Shown: positions 12,525 to 60,990 of the stretch, in pieces
Layout of the letters: the number at the start of each line of letters is the position of its first letter
Numbering within the stretch: position 1 is the first letter of the stretch
From: Struthio camelus
Lineage: Eukaryota; Chordata; Aves; Struthioniformes; Struthionidae
Direction: 5' to 3'
Assembly: GCF_040807025.1 (NCBI RefSeq)
Contig: NC_090942.1
Span: forward strand, 77,543,987-77,607,986
Length of the DNA stretch: 64,000 bases
Translations under genes and position numbers: made by a program
The notes under the pieces: model-generated
The model's input: only the letters and a program-made list of their open reading frames with translations
Database searches by the model: none
What the model was told of the DNA's origin: nothing

Positions 12525-14799
12525 CTCAAGTTCTTACTGTGTTTATTAAAGACACAAACAGGTGCATGGGAGGTCAAGAACTATTTGCCCAGCCATTACA
12601 TCAAGAGAAGGTATCAGTGGTGCACAGGTTGCCATACAGAATCTGCAGCAACAAATGAAGGCACAAAACCAGTAATTTTTTTTTTTATGGTGCCCTGGAC
12701 AATGTTTCTGTACATACTGAATTGCTGTTCACCCTTAAAGAGAACATTATGGGACAATTCCCAGACTGCAGCAAAGGGAAAGAAGTTTATACACTATTAG
12801 AGCGTTGCACATGTTTTAGGGCATTTAAAATAACTCTAAAGTTCTTATTTTGTACCAAAAATATCCTTTTTTCACATTTTTCCATCTGTGAGTGGTTCAC
12901 TATTACAATGTTGCAGAAAAAATATTTCTATGTAGGTATTCTCAAACACTGTTACATATGAGAAACCACTTAGCCCTCACTTTTCCTTTCAAGGAGCAAG
13001 AGCGGAGCATTAGTTTATTTTTTCTACAAAGAGGTAACAGAACTATATTTCATTGTATGTTATTGCCTTAAATTAAGCAACTGCATCCATATTCAAGTGT
13101 CTATATATGCAGTCTGGTTACCACAGGAGCAGCTCTTTTGCAAGTCACTAGGTGTTGTCAGTTCATAGCAACTCTGAAAATCAGACTGTTTATTAGATGT
13201 AATGTATTTATTATGGAGTGTAGACTTAACAGAGTAGTCTAAAAACTGACAATCTGTAACTGCATTTAGAAAAAACCAAAGTTAGCCCTGACCAGTAATA
13301 TTTTCTTGTTTAGCTATATTAGGATATTTTCTCTACAGCATAGAGATGGAGTCTTTTATAGTAAAGCTCTACAATTAAGCAGGACAAATGCTTATACTGT
13401 ACTTCTCTCAAAAAAGTAGTATCATTTTTGGATTAATAAATCTAAACACAACAGCCACAGCAGAAAGTTACAAGTGAGAGAAAACAAACACAGCCACACT
13501 AAATTAACTGTGTTTCAAACACAGTATTTCAATATGGTAGCTTATTTTCCCACCCCATCCTTACTGTTTTGCTTTTTTAAACCTCTATAGCAACTTAATA
13601 TGAAAGCTAGTTTCACTAATTGAAATTAAAGGCTAATTATGAGATCATTGTATAGACAGAATACAAATTGCAGTATTTAGGAAATTTGCAGACTGGCGTC
13701 CTCCACATATAAATTTAATTAAAAAATCAGTTTATATCAATTGTTTTTATTAGATATCAGCAGTTTACAAATTTCAATTAAGAAATAAAGTTACAGAACG
13801 GAATTAGCTGAAGTTCATTTTTCATTGTGGGTTTTTAGGGTTACAATTTTTTTTTTTATACAAGATGTCATCAACAATAAGTTCTCGACTGTCTAAAACA
13901 CAGTCCCACTATATTTCCTCCTTTAATACTTCATAATTCATCAAAAAAATAAGATTGTTCTAAAAATTCTTAACAAACACTTTATTAACTACTCTTAGGC
14001 CCTTTATATATTTTTTCATTTTGTACACAATACAGATTGTTTAAAAGCACTTAAGGATTCTATATTGCAATTTTTCATAATGTTCAAAATTAGGAATAAA
14101 TAGATTGTTCCCGTGACAAAATGAAATCCATTATTTAATATACCAGGCGTCTTTTATCTCCTTCCTACTTCACATCTAAGCATAACATTTTGTACCAGGA
14201 ATATTGTTTTAAAGCAGTATTTCGCCATCATTTTAATGCACATCAATTTATGAACCACAAGAGCTTCTACTTTCTGACAAGCACAGGTTAAACTCAATTC
14301 TATATTTTGCTACAGTCCACTAAATACCATCTCAGTATATGCTTGATTTAAATTTTCCTCTCCATAGCTCATAAGAAAATCAGAAGACAAGCTATGTCTG
14401 GCAACTAAGGAAGGATGCAGCTCCACAGAGGTTTCTGTCAGAAAGTCTCATTTTAGTGTACATGTCCATCTTTCTTTCTCTTCCTGTCTCAAGGCCAAAA
14501 ACAATAATAAAATAAGACTTCCAACATATAGCATTGAGGCCACTAACGGAAATACAACACTGTAAGGGAAAAGAAAAAAGCATTCGTGATGTAACAAGTT
14601 CCTACAAGATATCTGCTCTGTAAAGATGAAATAGCAGAAGAAGAGGCTGAGCCAGAAAGTCACATGAAAAAACAAATATTCTGGAACAATTAAAAGCATC
14701 TACACTCTTAAGGCAACCTTCACGTGAATCAGCAGTGTGATTACTGGTTTATCGGAAGATAAATTCTTCTTTAGTGTACTTATGTTGATATGCAAGAGG
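12525..14799 (-). other. ARFGAP3: Probable ARFGAP3 3' UTR (3' limit uncertain)
   Basis: AT-rich, non-coding sequence directly after the stop codon. Minus-strand AATAAA signals are at 13981-13986, 13746-13751, 13207-13212, 13189-13194, 13014-13019 and 12542-12547. The 13746 signal would give a UTR of about 1.05 kb, near the mammalian length; the 12542 signal would give about 2.3 kb. I cannot tell which are used. Confidence 0.6.
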
Positions 14800-50120
<35,321 letters not shown>

Positions 50121-50567
50121 CGCGCCGGAGGGCAGGTGCGGGGGGAGGGGGGGTGAGGGCAGGTTGGAAAGCAGCGCCCGCCAGCCGGCCGCTCGCCTCG
50201 CCCGGCACCGCCCCGCCCACCAGCCGGCCACGCAGCGTGCGCGCGCGCGCACGGCGCTGCACGCGGGGGGGAGGGGGGAAGGGCGGGCGCCCGCCCTGAG
50301 GCGGTTGTGGCTCTCGGGTTGCCCTGGCGACGCGCAGCTCTGCTGCGTCAGCACCTTCCGTTAGGTGCGGGGGTGGGGGGGGGGAGGGGGCGCTGTGGAG
50401 CCGCATCGGGGCAGGGTTGTACCCCCGTGGCGGGGCTCGGGGGGGGGCAGGGCAGGGCAGGTCCGTGGCTTTGAAACACCGTCAAGGAAGAAGACGGGCT
50501 CCGTGCACTGGTTTTGGAAACGGGTGATAATATAACGTTATTAGCCCTGGGATTACGCTTTTTTCCA

Positions 50568-50583
50568 CCCCCCCCCCCCCCCC
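50568..50583 (+). repeat. Poly-C tract
   Basis: Sixteen consecutive C just upstream of the ARFGAP3 CpG island. Confidence 0.95.
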
Positions 50584-51376
50584 GCCGCCACTCTTCGAGT
50601 CAAGGAGGAGGTTGAATCGCAGCACTCTCAGAATGTCAGTAAAACTACTGTTCTCTCTCTGCTCCAGCATTAAAAGTCCAGAACCGGGGACAAATGAGGC
50701 AGTGCAAAAAACTGAATAAAAAGTTGGAAGATTTTGACCGTGCTGCTTCCAAAAGCAGCATGGTCACATGGCAAATTAAATATGAAAAACTCTCAGAACA
50801 GGAAATGGAGAATAATAGGAATATGTCAAGAACTTTTTAATGCATTACTATCCCTACTTCAGAAACTTTTGGGTGGCTTGAACCACTGGTGCTGGAGTGA
50901 ATTAGGTTGCATACAGAGACCTCTACATCACAGCTGTCTCCATAGCACTCCACTTTAGGGGAGGATTATTACTTAGGTCACGTTGCTCCATCCTGAACTA
51001 AGGAACTGCTTTGCTGGAACATGGGCCCATAGGCTGCCCAGGCCCCGCAGGAGCCGGTCAGGGTCCCTTGTAGCCAGCAATGAACTCAAGGCAGTATGTG
51101 CTTAAGAGTGGCCCTCGCGGAGTAACACAAAGACAACTGTGTGTCTCTACAGAGCTCAGCTCAGCTATATGCCGCGGTTAAGATGATCTGTGGCAGGATC
51201 TACAGAGCCTGGCATCTTGGCACTCTTCTTCACCTGAGACCGTGAAGGCTGTATCCCTTTCTCCCTTTACTCTTATGACTCTTAGGTCCAGTCCAACCCA
51301 TTGCACTGTTATCTCCTTGAAAGACTATATAGTTTGCATATCTGGAACAACCAGAGTAAGACAATTTCTGCAGGAA

Positions 51377-51475
51377 AATCATAGAATTATAGAAAAGACT
51401 ATGGTGGAAGGGGCCTCTGGAGATCATCTGCTCCAACCTTCTCTTGAAAGCAGGGCCTTAGATTAAGTTAACCAG
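51377..51475 (-). mobile_element. CR1 LINE 3'-end fragment
   Basis: ATCATAGAATTATAGAAAAG followed by GGAAGGGGCCTCTGGAGATCATC and TGCTCCAACC is the reverse complement of the CR1 3' terminus (typical ATTCTATGATTCTATGA end). Only about 100 bases are clear. Confidence 0.75.
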
Positions 51476-54157
51476 GACTCAAAATAGTCACACTCAAGGC
51501 TTGGCATAAGAATCTAGCTCCAACCCCTCAGCCTCAAAACTACATCAGCCTCAATGCCCAAGAACAAGAGGTTCACCATTTCCCCACAGAAGCTAACAGC
51601 CACCAGTTCTTACCGGTTGGTCAGGTACTAATTCAGGTTGATCAAATCTGTTATTGTCTTGGTTCTGGCCACGGTGCATATTGCTGGCCCCGAAAAGCCA
51701 TCTTGGGACATGCGTGAGGTGAGAGTGCATAGCTGGAACTCATGCTGCCTGCTGTTCCTCCACATCGGGCCTTTAGCTCTGCAAACCAGAGGAGCATGCC
51801 CTGAGCCTCGAGGGCCTTGCTAGGAGTCACTCACTAGTTGATCGCAGCTACACCAACTCAATACATGACCGTTTCACTCTTACTTTCAGAATATGGACAC
51901 CTGCTGCTGGTAATGGGAGAGAAACCTCTTTGCTCCAGATTAACTTTGTTCAGTCTGGCTCTAACACAGGGAGCAGGCCTGACCTCAGTATTGAATAGTA
52001 GTCCAAGCAGCCATCTGTATGCATATAGCCAAATGTCATTAGGACTAGGATTAAACTATCTGAGCCTGCAGAGGCATGAAGTTGTTGGCTATTACATACC
52101 AACAATTATAATCACCCTCCCTTCACCTGTCTGTAACACCTGTAGCCTCAAGCCAGCAAGTACAATCACTTGGGGTCAAGAATGCTTAACAAGAGACCAC
52201 CCTTAACTCTGCAAGTGAGGTTTCCATTTCAGGAAGACGTTGCCTGTGTAGTGACAAGTGCTCCTTACAGCACACTCCCCTCCAGAGATACTTGCTAAAT
52301 CCCATCTGACTGCAGCAGGATTACCACCTCGGCCTACAGCCACTGGCCTCACAGGGAGGAAAAGTTGCCGAGATATTTCCCCAAAGGAAAAAAAAAAAAA
52401 AAAAGCTTTACTTCAGCTTTATAAGTACCACTTTTCTAACAAAGGAGCAGAGAGTGGCAATCTTGCCGATTAATTGGAACAATTAAGAACAATGAAACAG
52501 AGTCATCCTGAAGACTGATCTGCCTGCCTGGCATGATCTTAGGAAAAAAGGACCTTATCTATTGTGCCATATCCTTCTTCCCTTGGTATGTGCTCATGCT
52601 CCACCCAGCTGCACCGCTGGCTCACCAAACAACGGCACACAAGGGCAGCTAGCTCCTGCCCAATTTCAGCTGCCACTGCAGCAGACCCTGGGATCTGAGC
52701 TGCACCTTGGGGAGCACCAGCAAGTAACTCTGTAAGCACGCTGGTACTTCTGTCTTTTGCTGGCCTCCAATTCCAAGAAGCGCCCTCGAGTCAGGATGTC
52801 AAAAGCTGATAGTTGTTCATAGCCACTTCAGACACAGAACTCACAAGTCTCCATCCAGGAAAACACAGGAAACATGTCAGTCCTTGGTAGCGTTCAAAAA
52901 CACACGCTATATTGTTCCTACCTGGTCTCAAACAGCAGCTCTGTCCCAAGGCCATACTTTACAATTCAACTACACGAACACGCAGGCTAGACAGATTCCT
53001 TTTGCGGACTGCAAGCTCAGCTGATTGCTAGGACATGAGTTCTAGACAAGATGGGAAAAAAAGCATTTATCACATGCTAATGAACCTGAGAGAGAGAAGA
53101 GGGTCCTGGAGGCAATCTTAGAGCAGCCTCTAGATTGTGGAAGAAAGGTGATACAGCAAATGCAAGTAACAGTAGAAGGAAGGGAAGAGCTAGTCCCTCC
53201 CTGGCAGTGAAAAGGCAGGGTTCATAACTCACCTGCTGCTCTGCATGTTGAGTAGATAAAAAACCTTGTCGCTTTCAAGGGTAGTTGCAGAATAGATTGA
53301 GCCCTGGGGTACCCTCTATTTTACTGAGCAGCTGTTACATGCAGTGCAAGTCCTTACTCAGTAGTAGACCAGCACTGTCAGCAAGACTGACTCCCCTGGT
53401 CTGATGGTGCCAGTGTCCTCAATCCCCAGCAGATTTTCATCTTGGTAAACAGCTGGGAAAACTGTCCAAGGCCTTAAGTCTAAAACAACAGGTTCTTTCT
53501 TTGCCCCCATCATCCAGAACGTATTGTGGTGCAGCCATTTTATTTGAAAAAGACAGCCGATTTGTTCAAAATATTTTGGAAATATCCTCCATACCCTGCT
53601 CTTTCCCCTAACGGTGACCTTGCCCGCTCCCCCAGGGCAGAACCAAACTAGAGTCTAAATAAGGGAAACCATCAGAATATGTCCAGAGAGGTGGTGAGCG
53701 TTTGAGTGCTTCCAGGGGGCAGGTGAGACTCTTCAGCAAGCGTGTGGCTTGAGTGGCTTGCAGGCAGAAGGAAGGCACAGAGAAAATAGCAGCAGTAAGG
53801 GGACCACAACTGCTGCTTTGTCAGTTATGCCTCAGCATAACAACGTCAAGACTTGCCAATGATTTCCATTCATGCCAAAATGCAGGTATTTGTATTCCGA
53901 GTGCACAAAGAACAATTTAAAAATTCCTTTCATGCCAGCTAGTCCTTTCTGCCAGCCTATAGAAGGCTGCTATAAGCATATCCTCAAAACCAAATGCCCG
54001 ACAAGTGCACCATTTCCTAGGAGGACTGTGTGTGTTATGCACCCTCTCATCAGGTGCAAATGCAGTGCAATTGACTGTCATCACACCAAACGTGACACTT
54101 GTTATTGCTATTTTGCATATCAAAAAACAAGGGCTCTTATTCTTGCTAATGACCCAG

Positions 54158-54190
54158 AAAACAGTTCCACAAAAACAGTTCCACAACTTG
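54158..54190. repeat. Short tandem duplication (ACAGTTCCACAAA-type)
   Basis: AAAACAGTTCCACA occurs twice in near-tandem just before the CR1 fragment. Confidence 0.8.
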
Positions 54191-54235
54191 ACAAGGGGGG
54201 GCTGGGTGGAAATCACTGCTAGGAGACTCAAACAT

Positions 54236-54345
54236 TGAATCAGCTTGCCCAGAGAAACTGGAATCCCTGTCCTTGAAGGTTTTCAAGACCCAACAAGACA
54301 AAGTCCTGAGCAACCTGGTCCTAGTTCAGCATTGACTCAGCTCTG
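54236..54345 (+). mobile_element. CR1 LINE 3' fragment
   Basis: Contains the diagnostic CR1 order: TTGCCCAGAGAAACTGG, CTTGAAGGTTTTCAAGACC, AAGTCCTGAGCAACCTGGTC, then CTCTGAGCAGGAG. Truncated before the terminal octamer repeats. Confidence 0.8.
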
Positions 54346-55439
54346 AGCAGGAGACTTGACTAGAAACATCCCAAAGCCCCCTCCTTTCTGTGCTAGTACA
54401 CACAGGTACCCTCTCTATACCCAGGGAATGGATGAGTTCTCCCTATTACAGTCTCTTGATAGCAAATCTTTGGTTGCCAGATCCACTCTGTGAGCTAACT
54501 GATGTTGCACAGAAAACACCCTTACGGTTTTCCCTTCTCCCACATGCACAAACACTGCAGCGACAGGATCCCGGACCTTGCCAGACAGTTCCTCTAGGAC
54601 TTGTTAAAACAGAGAAGGATGGATAACTTTTCAGGATACTCTTCCAAGAACTGCCTCTTCTCTGGATCTTTGACTTGATGTCCAAGAATAGGCACTGCTG
54701 CATCCATGCTGCATCCAGACTGCATAAAGTTGTCTCCATCTCATCTCATCTCTAGAAGAGAATGAGAAAGATCAAGCACCCAAATGACTACTCCCACAGC
54801 ACGGAAATGAAGTTTAATAATGTTGAACTAGATTTAAAAACTGGTTGAACCCAGTTCAACACATCAGTAATACACTGTTTTTAGTGTTAACACGTTGTTT
54901 GTACTGATAACATCAAGAAGCATCACCCCTTCACACAGGTGAGGTTTCCTGGAGCTTTTCACTCTTCAAAGTGGTCTGAATTTCAACAGCATTGCATTTT
55001 ATCTAAGGAAAAAGCCAAGAAGTTGCAATATTGGTACTTATGAACAACCCCTCCACACACTCTCTACTCAGTTGTACTTAGGTTAAGCCCTTTTTATTAG
55101 CAATGCAAGGGACTTGCAAAGCTATGGCTAGAAGTATCATCCCATTGCAAAACCTACCTACATTTGCCATCTACGCCAAGGCAATCAAATTATATTTCAG
55201 TGTTTCCTGCTTGGAGGTTCTAGAAGTCTCCTCATAATACGCAGGTACTTCACAATTAATGTAGTTTTTTTACCTCGTGGAGCTGGAGATGTCATTGGGC
55301 ATGCTGAAAGTTGTTGAGGTGAAGTAACTGATGACTTAGATTTTCAAAAAGTTCTTGTTAATGTCCCTCATAATAGCCTAACTAAGCTGCCCTGAAATAA
55401 AGGGGAATGATCATTTAATAAATCTGTTTATTCCTGTAG

Positions 55440-55740
55440 TTAGTAATTGTTGGAGGTTACCAGGGAGTCCCCCAGAGGGATTCATGCTCGAACTTGCAGT
55501 GTTCGATATTTAGCTGCAAAAAGGGCAAACAGAAAGGCGGCAGTTTATGGATAAGCTACTTATGATAATAGAAGTGAAAATGCACTCTAAAGAGCTGCAA
55601 AAGGATCTCATACAGTACAGACTGACTAGACACAGCAGCAAGTGAATTTCAGAGTCAAATGCAAAATAACAAAAATTAGAACCTGAACTACATTAATGGG
55701 GTCAGAACTAGCTATTATGAGAAAGAGCATTACTAGTTCT
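55440..55740 (+). mobile_element. Old CR1-like LINE fragment (ORF2 3' region)
   Basis: Stretches such as AGTGAATTTCAGAGTCAAATGC and ATTAATGGGGTCAGAACTAG correspond to the CR1 segment after the RT active site (consensus wording like GATGAAATTCAGTGTAGACAAATGCAAAGT). Heavily mutated, no open frame. Confidence 0.55.
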
Positions 55741-55932
55741 CTTTCTGGAGCTAATTCCAGGATCTCTTTTCTGAGCTGCTTCATTTAGATCTGTACCAAC
55801 AACAGCTTGGGGTGCAGCTGTTGCCAGTGCAGTGAGCTGAATGTTCAAAGTTTTGAGGAAAGAGTTAAGTTTCTCTCATTGCACAGAACCCAAAGACACA
55901 AATCATGGAAGGCTGAAAATACTGAAGTACCC

Positions 55933-55975
55933 AGTATATATATGTGTATAGATGCATATATATACATATACACCC
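55933..55975. repeat. TA/TG-rich microsatellite
   Basis: Interrupted (TATA)(TGTG)(CATA) units. Confidence 0.8.
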
Positions 55976-57769
55976 AGTCTTGTTCCTATACTCTTCAAGG
56001 CATCCATTGCTGGCACAGACTTCATCTGACCTAGTACCACCAGTCTTAGAGATGAGCTTACATCTTTTGAAATGTGGACAGGTGCTCAGTAAAGTTTTCA
56101 CACGTATGCAGATACTTTCCCCTGAACAGAAGATTCAAGAAGCACCTAAAGAAACTTTAAAGTTTTGCACTAAATGATTAGTGTAGTATCATACAGGAAT
56201 CTGAATTTCTAATACGAAGAAGGTAAGTAAAAGCAGGCTGAAAGTGATGCATACTGAGCATTAGCAGGTAAACTGCTAGATGTCAAACACACTGAAGGTA
56301 TTGTCTACCGCAGTAACTACCACGCCACTTGCCTTAGGTTCTGAAGTTGCAGTTTACATTTTAGCTCAAGCAAAATGAAAGAGTATACCAGTAAATCTAG
56401 GATATCTTGTGTTCTCTCATTTCAGGGTCAGAATCCGCAACTCTCCAAATTGACCATTGGGTATACTTTCAGCCATGATTAGCAAGCTCCCTGATGTTTT
56501 GAGGTGAATAAACATCTTTCTGCCAAACCAGAAAGGTTGGCGAAAGATTAAGAAAATGATTGTGTAACCTAATAATGTTCATTTTCAAAAACAGATGCAA
56601 CTCAAGAAGAACAGGAGGTATGGTCACCAGACATCCAACTTTCAGTATACGATTCTCCTTTCTCTCCCTTTTCTTCTTTTACACTAATATGAAATTATAA
56701 AATATATAGAGGTATTTTAAAAAACACCCAAATTCATAAGAGATTCATAAAAAACAGTCTCATTTATTGTCTACAGTGATTTCTCATTAGAAGATTTAGT
56801 ATTTCTATTTATCTCCAATTGTGAAACCTGCTTTAGCTTTACAAGTGCTATGAATAGAAACTTGATCAGAAGAAAAAGATATTAGAATAAAGAAGTAATC
56901 AGTCACAGCAAAAGCATTTTTAATACATCAGACCAACTTCACAAACATATCAGCAACGACAATAATAATAGAAGTGTGTGTTATACCAAGAAAGTAAAGC
57001 AGATAATACAGTTGCACTGAGGGTATAGCTTTGCTTTTAGAATCTTACGTGTAGAGCAAGTTTTTATCCCATATAGATATTCATGTTGTAGCCTACAAAT
57101 AAATTAAGAGGCGGTTTGGGGGAAAAGGTTCAAAATATTGTTGTCAAGCTCTCAAAGCCTCAGAAGCAGAAAGTTAAGAGAAATTTGATATTACTGTGGA
57201 CTGTGCATCAGAAGCTGCTTACTTCAGCCCCTTTTCTAAAAAAAAAATAGTTTATAATTTTTCAGAAAAGAAAACCCTGTCTTAACTAGACAAATTCATC
57301 AATGTATCAGTGACCAGAAATAAACACATCGGTGTTTAAACGCACATCAGCTTATTAGACTTAAAAAAAAAAAAAAGATAAAGGCACCTAATTTGTCATG
57401 TGATCACTGCAAATATCCCGATTAAAAAAGACCCAACTATTCTCATGTAACATATTGTGTATTTTGAAAGCATTCAAGGAACACTATGCAAAAGGCAATT
57501 ATTTTCATGCTATAAGGTAGAAACGTGTTTAAGGTTACAGCAACGTTCAGGTAGTTTAAGCAGTACAAGCAAAAATACGCTGCAAAGTCTTGAGACATGC
57601 TTTTTTCCCCCATCCCATTCAGAACGTGGAGGGAAAAAGAGGAGCGGATAGGAAGAAACGACATCCCAATCTTCACGTTCTCTGTCTATACCTTATAAAT
57701 TTAACCCTGTGAAAGTAAACTAAAGCTGCTTAAATCCAGGAGGAACTTATGAAGAAAACTCTACCATTG

Positions 57770-58880
57770 CTCAATAGGTTTCATTACCTACTGACCCTAA
57801 ACTGTAGCAAGGCTTTTGACACAATCTCCCATAGCATCCTTATAGCCAAATTCACAAGATGTGGATTGAATAAATGGACTAGATGGAAAGAGAATTGGCC
57901 TAACTGTTGGGCTCAAAGGGTTGTGACTGGGCATACGAAGTACAACTGACATCACTTAGGGATAGATAACAGGGCCAGCAGTGCTTTATAACAACCTGAA
58001 TGACAGGACAGGGCGCACTCACAGCAAGTCTGCAGACAATATAGCAACTTGGGGGAAGCAGGACTGCTGTTCAGGGGGACCTTGACTGGCTGGAGAAACG
58101 GGCTGCCAGGTACCTCATGAACATCAAAGGCAAATGCAGCATCCTGCACCTGCATAGAGTTCTTCTATCCCATCAGGACAGGCTGGGTACTGACAGGATA
58201 AAAAGCAGCTTTGCAGAAAAGGATTTGGGGCTCGCAGTGAACAACATGAGTCAGCAGTGCATCCTTGCAGGAAAAAAAAGCCAACTGCACAGCAGGCTGT
58301 ATTGCCAGGAGTGTAGTCAGCACAGCAAGGGATTCTTCCTCTGTACTCAGCTCTTGTGTGACAGCACCTGGAGTACTGTGCCCTTTCCCATCCCCCCACC
58401 CCAGTGTAAGACAGACATCAACATACTGGAGCAAAATCTAGCAGAGGGTCACCAAGACTATGTTGGAGGCTGGAACACATGAAATATGAGGAGAGGACGA
58501 GATAACTGGGTTTGCTCAGCCTGGAGAAGAAAGGGTTCAGGGGAGACCTTATTGCTGTTTACAGCTATTTGATCAGAAAGCGCAGAAAAGACAGAACAGA
58601 CTCCTCTTAAAGGTGCACAATGGAAGGACAAGAGGCAACACAGGAAGGTTTTATTACATATATATAAAAAACAAAAACAAAAAAACCCCTTCCTTACTGT
58701 GAGGGCAAGGAACTGCTAGAACAGAATGCCCAGAGAGGTGACAGCCTCTCCCATCCTTGGAGATGTTCAAAACACAGCTAGACAAGCCCTGAGCAACCTG
58801 CTCTAATTAGACCTGCTTTGAGCAGGGGTTGGCTGGCTGGCTGGCTCCAGAGGTCCCTCCTAACCTAAATTCTATGAAGT
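57770..58880 (+). mobile_element. CR1 LINE, 5'-truncated and degraded, with 3' end
   Basis: The best-preserved transposon in the window. At 57790-57945 one frame still reads LNCSKAFDTISHSIL and WAQRVVTG, matching CR1 reverse transcriptase (…DFSKAFDTVSHSIL…). Later blocks follow CR1 order: HVNIKGKC-like segment near 58117, GGTTTGCTCAGCCTGGAGAAGA near 58510, GCCCAGAGAGGTGACAGCCTCTCC near 58727, and the terminal ATTCTATGA at 58869-58877. Frames are broken by stops and indels, so it is dead. It lies opposite to both genes. Confidence 0.88.
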
Positions 58881-59159
58881 ATCTGTTTAAACTCTATAAC
58901 TTCTATTCTGTGCTCCTAGAGCAAAAAGCTCAAAACTGAGCAGGCCTGTGTAAGGTAAATGGGTGTCCTATCAAGATGAGGATGAAATTAGTCATTTCCA
59001 CTTGACTTAACCCATCTCTATTTCCTGAATTTCTCATTAAAGCAGAGAGAGCATCATAAGAGTTTCAAGCACTTAGAATGGTTGGTTACACTTGTTGGTA
59101 GACAAATAACTTAAAATACTTTTTTTTTTTTTTTTAAAAACAATGCTTGATAAATATGA

Positions 59160-59570
59160 GGTTTGCCTTTACCTTCTGCCACTTGGTATTCTGGAACACC
59201 ATATCTAGTTTTGGACCCCTCTCCTCCCCCTCCAACCAAGTACCAGATGGCTTCTGGAGGCCTAATAGCAGCCTCCCAGTACCTACAAGGAGGTTACCAA
59301 GACGAGAGTCAGGCTCCATCCAAGCACAACAAGAGAATGAGGCACAATGGTCACAGATTGAAATAGGGCAGGTTCTAACTGGACATAAAGGGGAAAAAAA
59401 TCATTATAAAGATAATTAAGCTTTAGAATAGGTTGCACAGAGAGGTTATGAAATCTGTCTTTGGAAGTTTCTAGACCACACCAAAGCCCTGAGCAACCTG
59501 ATCTGAATGCAGCTGACCATGCCCTAAACAAAAACTTGGATCACAGACTTCCTGCACTCTGAAGGCTTCT
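59160..59570 (+). mobile_element. Second CR1 LINE 3' fragment
   Basis: Contains GCCTCCCAGTACCTACAAGG, GGTTGCACAGAGAGGTTATG, AGCCCTGAGCAACCTGATCT and CTTGGATCACAGACTTCCTG in the order of a CR1 3' UTR. It sits about 280 bases after the previous copy in the same orientation, so could be a second insertion or a tandem. Confidence 0.78.
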
Positions 59571-60066
59571 ATAGTCCTTTCACTAGCTCAGCCAACCACC
59601 GTAACAAATTAATCTTTTATTCAGATTAAAAGATATTCTGCAGATGGGAGAGAAATTCAAGCATTCAGCTACTCTAACTACTACATTAATCACCATCAGT
59701 GATTAAGAAAACTTTTTCCTCAAAGTAGACAAGATTCAGATATTAAACACACAAAAACATCTTTTGCTCACCCAAGCTGCATCAGACTTGACTACACCAT
59801 ACCCCACAGAAGATAACATGGAAGTCTCCCCTTCTTCCACAAACATTTTCCTTAAATGTCTTGCCAAGAGCCCCAGTGCACTGCACCTTCCCTCTCGTCA
59901 AGAGCACAGTGCTACTGTGACATGCTCTTCATGGTTCTTTTAAACAATGCAGATTTTGTCACCTTGAGTTGCAATGAAAGGCATAGATTATGTGCTTCAT
60001 AAGAATGTTTTCATACCCACTGAATTAGTAAGAGGTACATTCTGTGTACTTAAGAGATTAATAGAT

Positions 60067-60072
60067 TTTATT
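60067..60072 (-). terminator. PACSIN2: Candidate PACSIN2 polyadenylation signal (AATAAA)
   Basis: TTTATT on the plus strand, i.e. AATAAA on the transcript, located where the UTR-like sequence gives way to the intergenic region. Confidence 0.6.
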
Positions 60073-60953
60073 GTTTTCTAAAATATTTTACAATACAGAG
60101 ACCCAAACCAGTAATTCCTGACAATTTAAGTAACTATCTTGTGGATGAACAATTATGCTGTTAAGTTTTCCTTGGCAGACACATACATACATCCACTTTC
60201 TAAGCTTGCACATTTTGAATCATTGAAAATGACGACTAAATATATCTATAACCTCAAAAAGCAAACAAGTTCAAGACTATCAACAGTGTTTGTTATCTCG
60301 AAATAAATTTAACTTCATTACAGTGTAGCTTCCTAAAGTAGCGCATTCATACTCACTTGATACTTAATTTTATTTTTATTTTTAAAGACAAATCTGCTGT
60401 AATTTACAGCCCAGTTTTATAGGTCACAAATGCATACTGTTTGACACTATTACATATGACCGAGTTGTAACTGCAAACAAATGTAGTTTTTACAGTGTTC
60501 TGCTACAATAATCCATGTAAGGACTAATGCTAGTTTAGATTTTGACCGACAAATTTATTCACAAATACAGATTTTGAGTATATTAGTGTATTTACTGTAT
60601 TTCTGAAAAACTAATCACAGAATGCTTGGCCTATGGTACAGTAACGAATATGATATTAAAGCAAATTTAAATATACCTATAATTTAAACTCTTAAACAGT
60701 CTAAACCTAATCCACATCAAAAGTCTTGGTAACTAATAGCCATGCTCCTTATATTTTGGAATATCAAATGATATGTACATATACACAACATAGAGAGCCT
60801 CTTCATAAAAAGCATTTTAGTCTATTTTACAGTCTTCTGTTTGAAAAAATTAGTCTTCACACATTCAACATTTCAAATGACCAAAAATCATTAGCAGTTT
60901 AAAGGAGAAAAGTTTTTTTCCTGCAAAAGTGAAGTAACCAGTATTCTAGGGCG

Positions 60954-60954
<1 letters not shown>

Positions 60955-60986
<32 letters not shown>
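60955..60986. repeat. 32-base T homopolymer
   Basis: Uninterrupted T on the plus strand, A on the PACSIN2 transcript, about 780 bases after the stop codon. Confidence 0.97.

Positions 60987-60990
<4 letters not shown>

Larger units (their letters stand above)
50481..60044. other. Intergenic region between ARFGAP3 promoter and PACSIN2 3' end
   Basis: About 9.6 kb with no recognised gene. It holds CR1 fragments (51377-51475, 54236-54345, 55440-55740, 57770-58880, 59160-59570), a 16-base C tract at 50568-50583 and short TA-rich microsatellites. The pieces between them (51.5-54.2 kb, 56-57.7 kb) contain nothing I can identify. Confidence 0.8.

Noticed and set aside
57749-57949. Open frame with reverse-transcriptase similarity as a gene
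   Set aside because: It is a short surviving piece of a dead CR1 LINE; the frame is broken on both sides.
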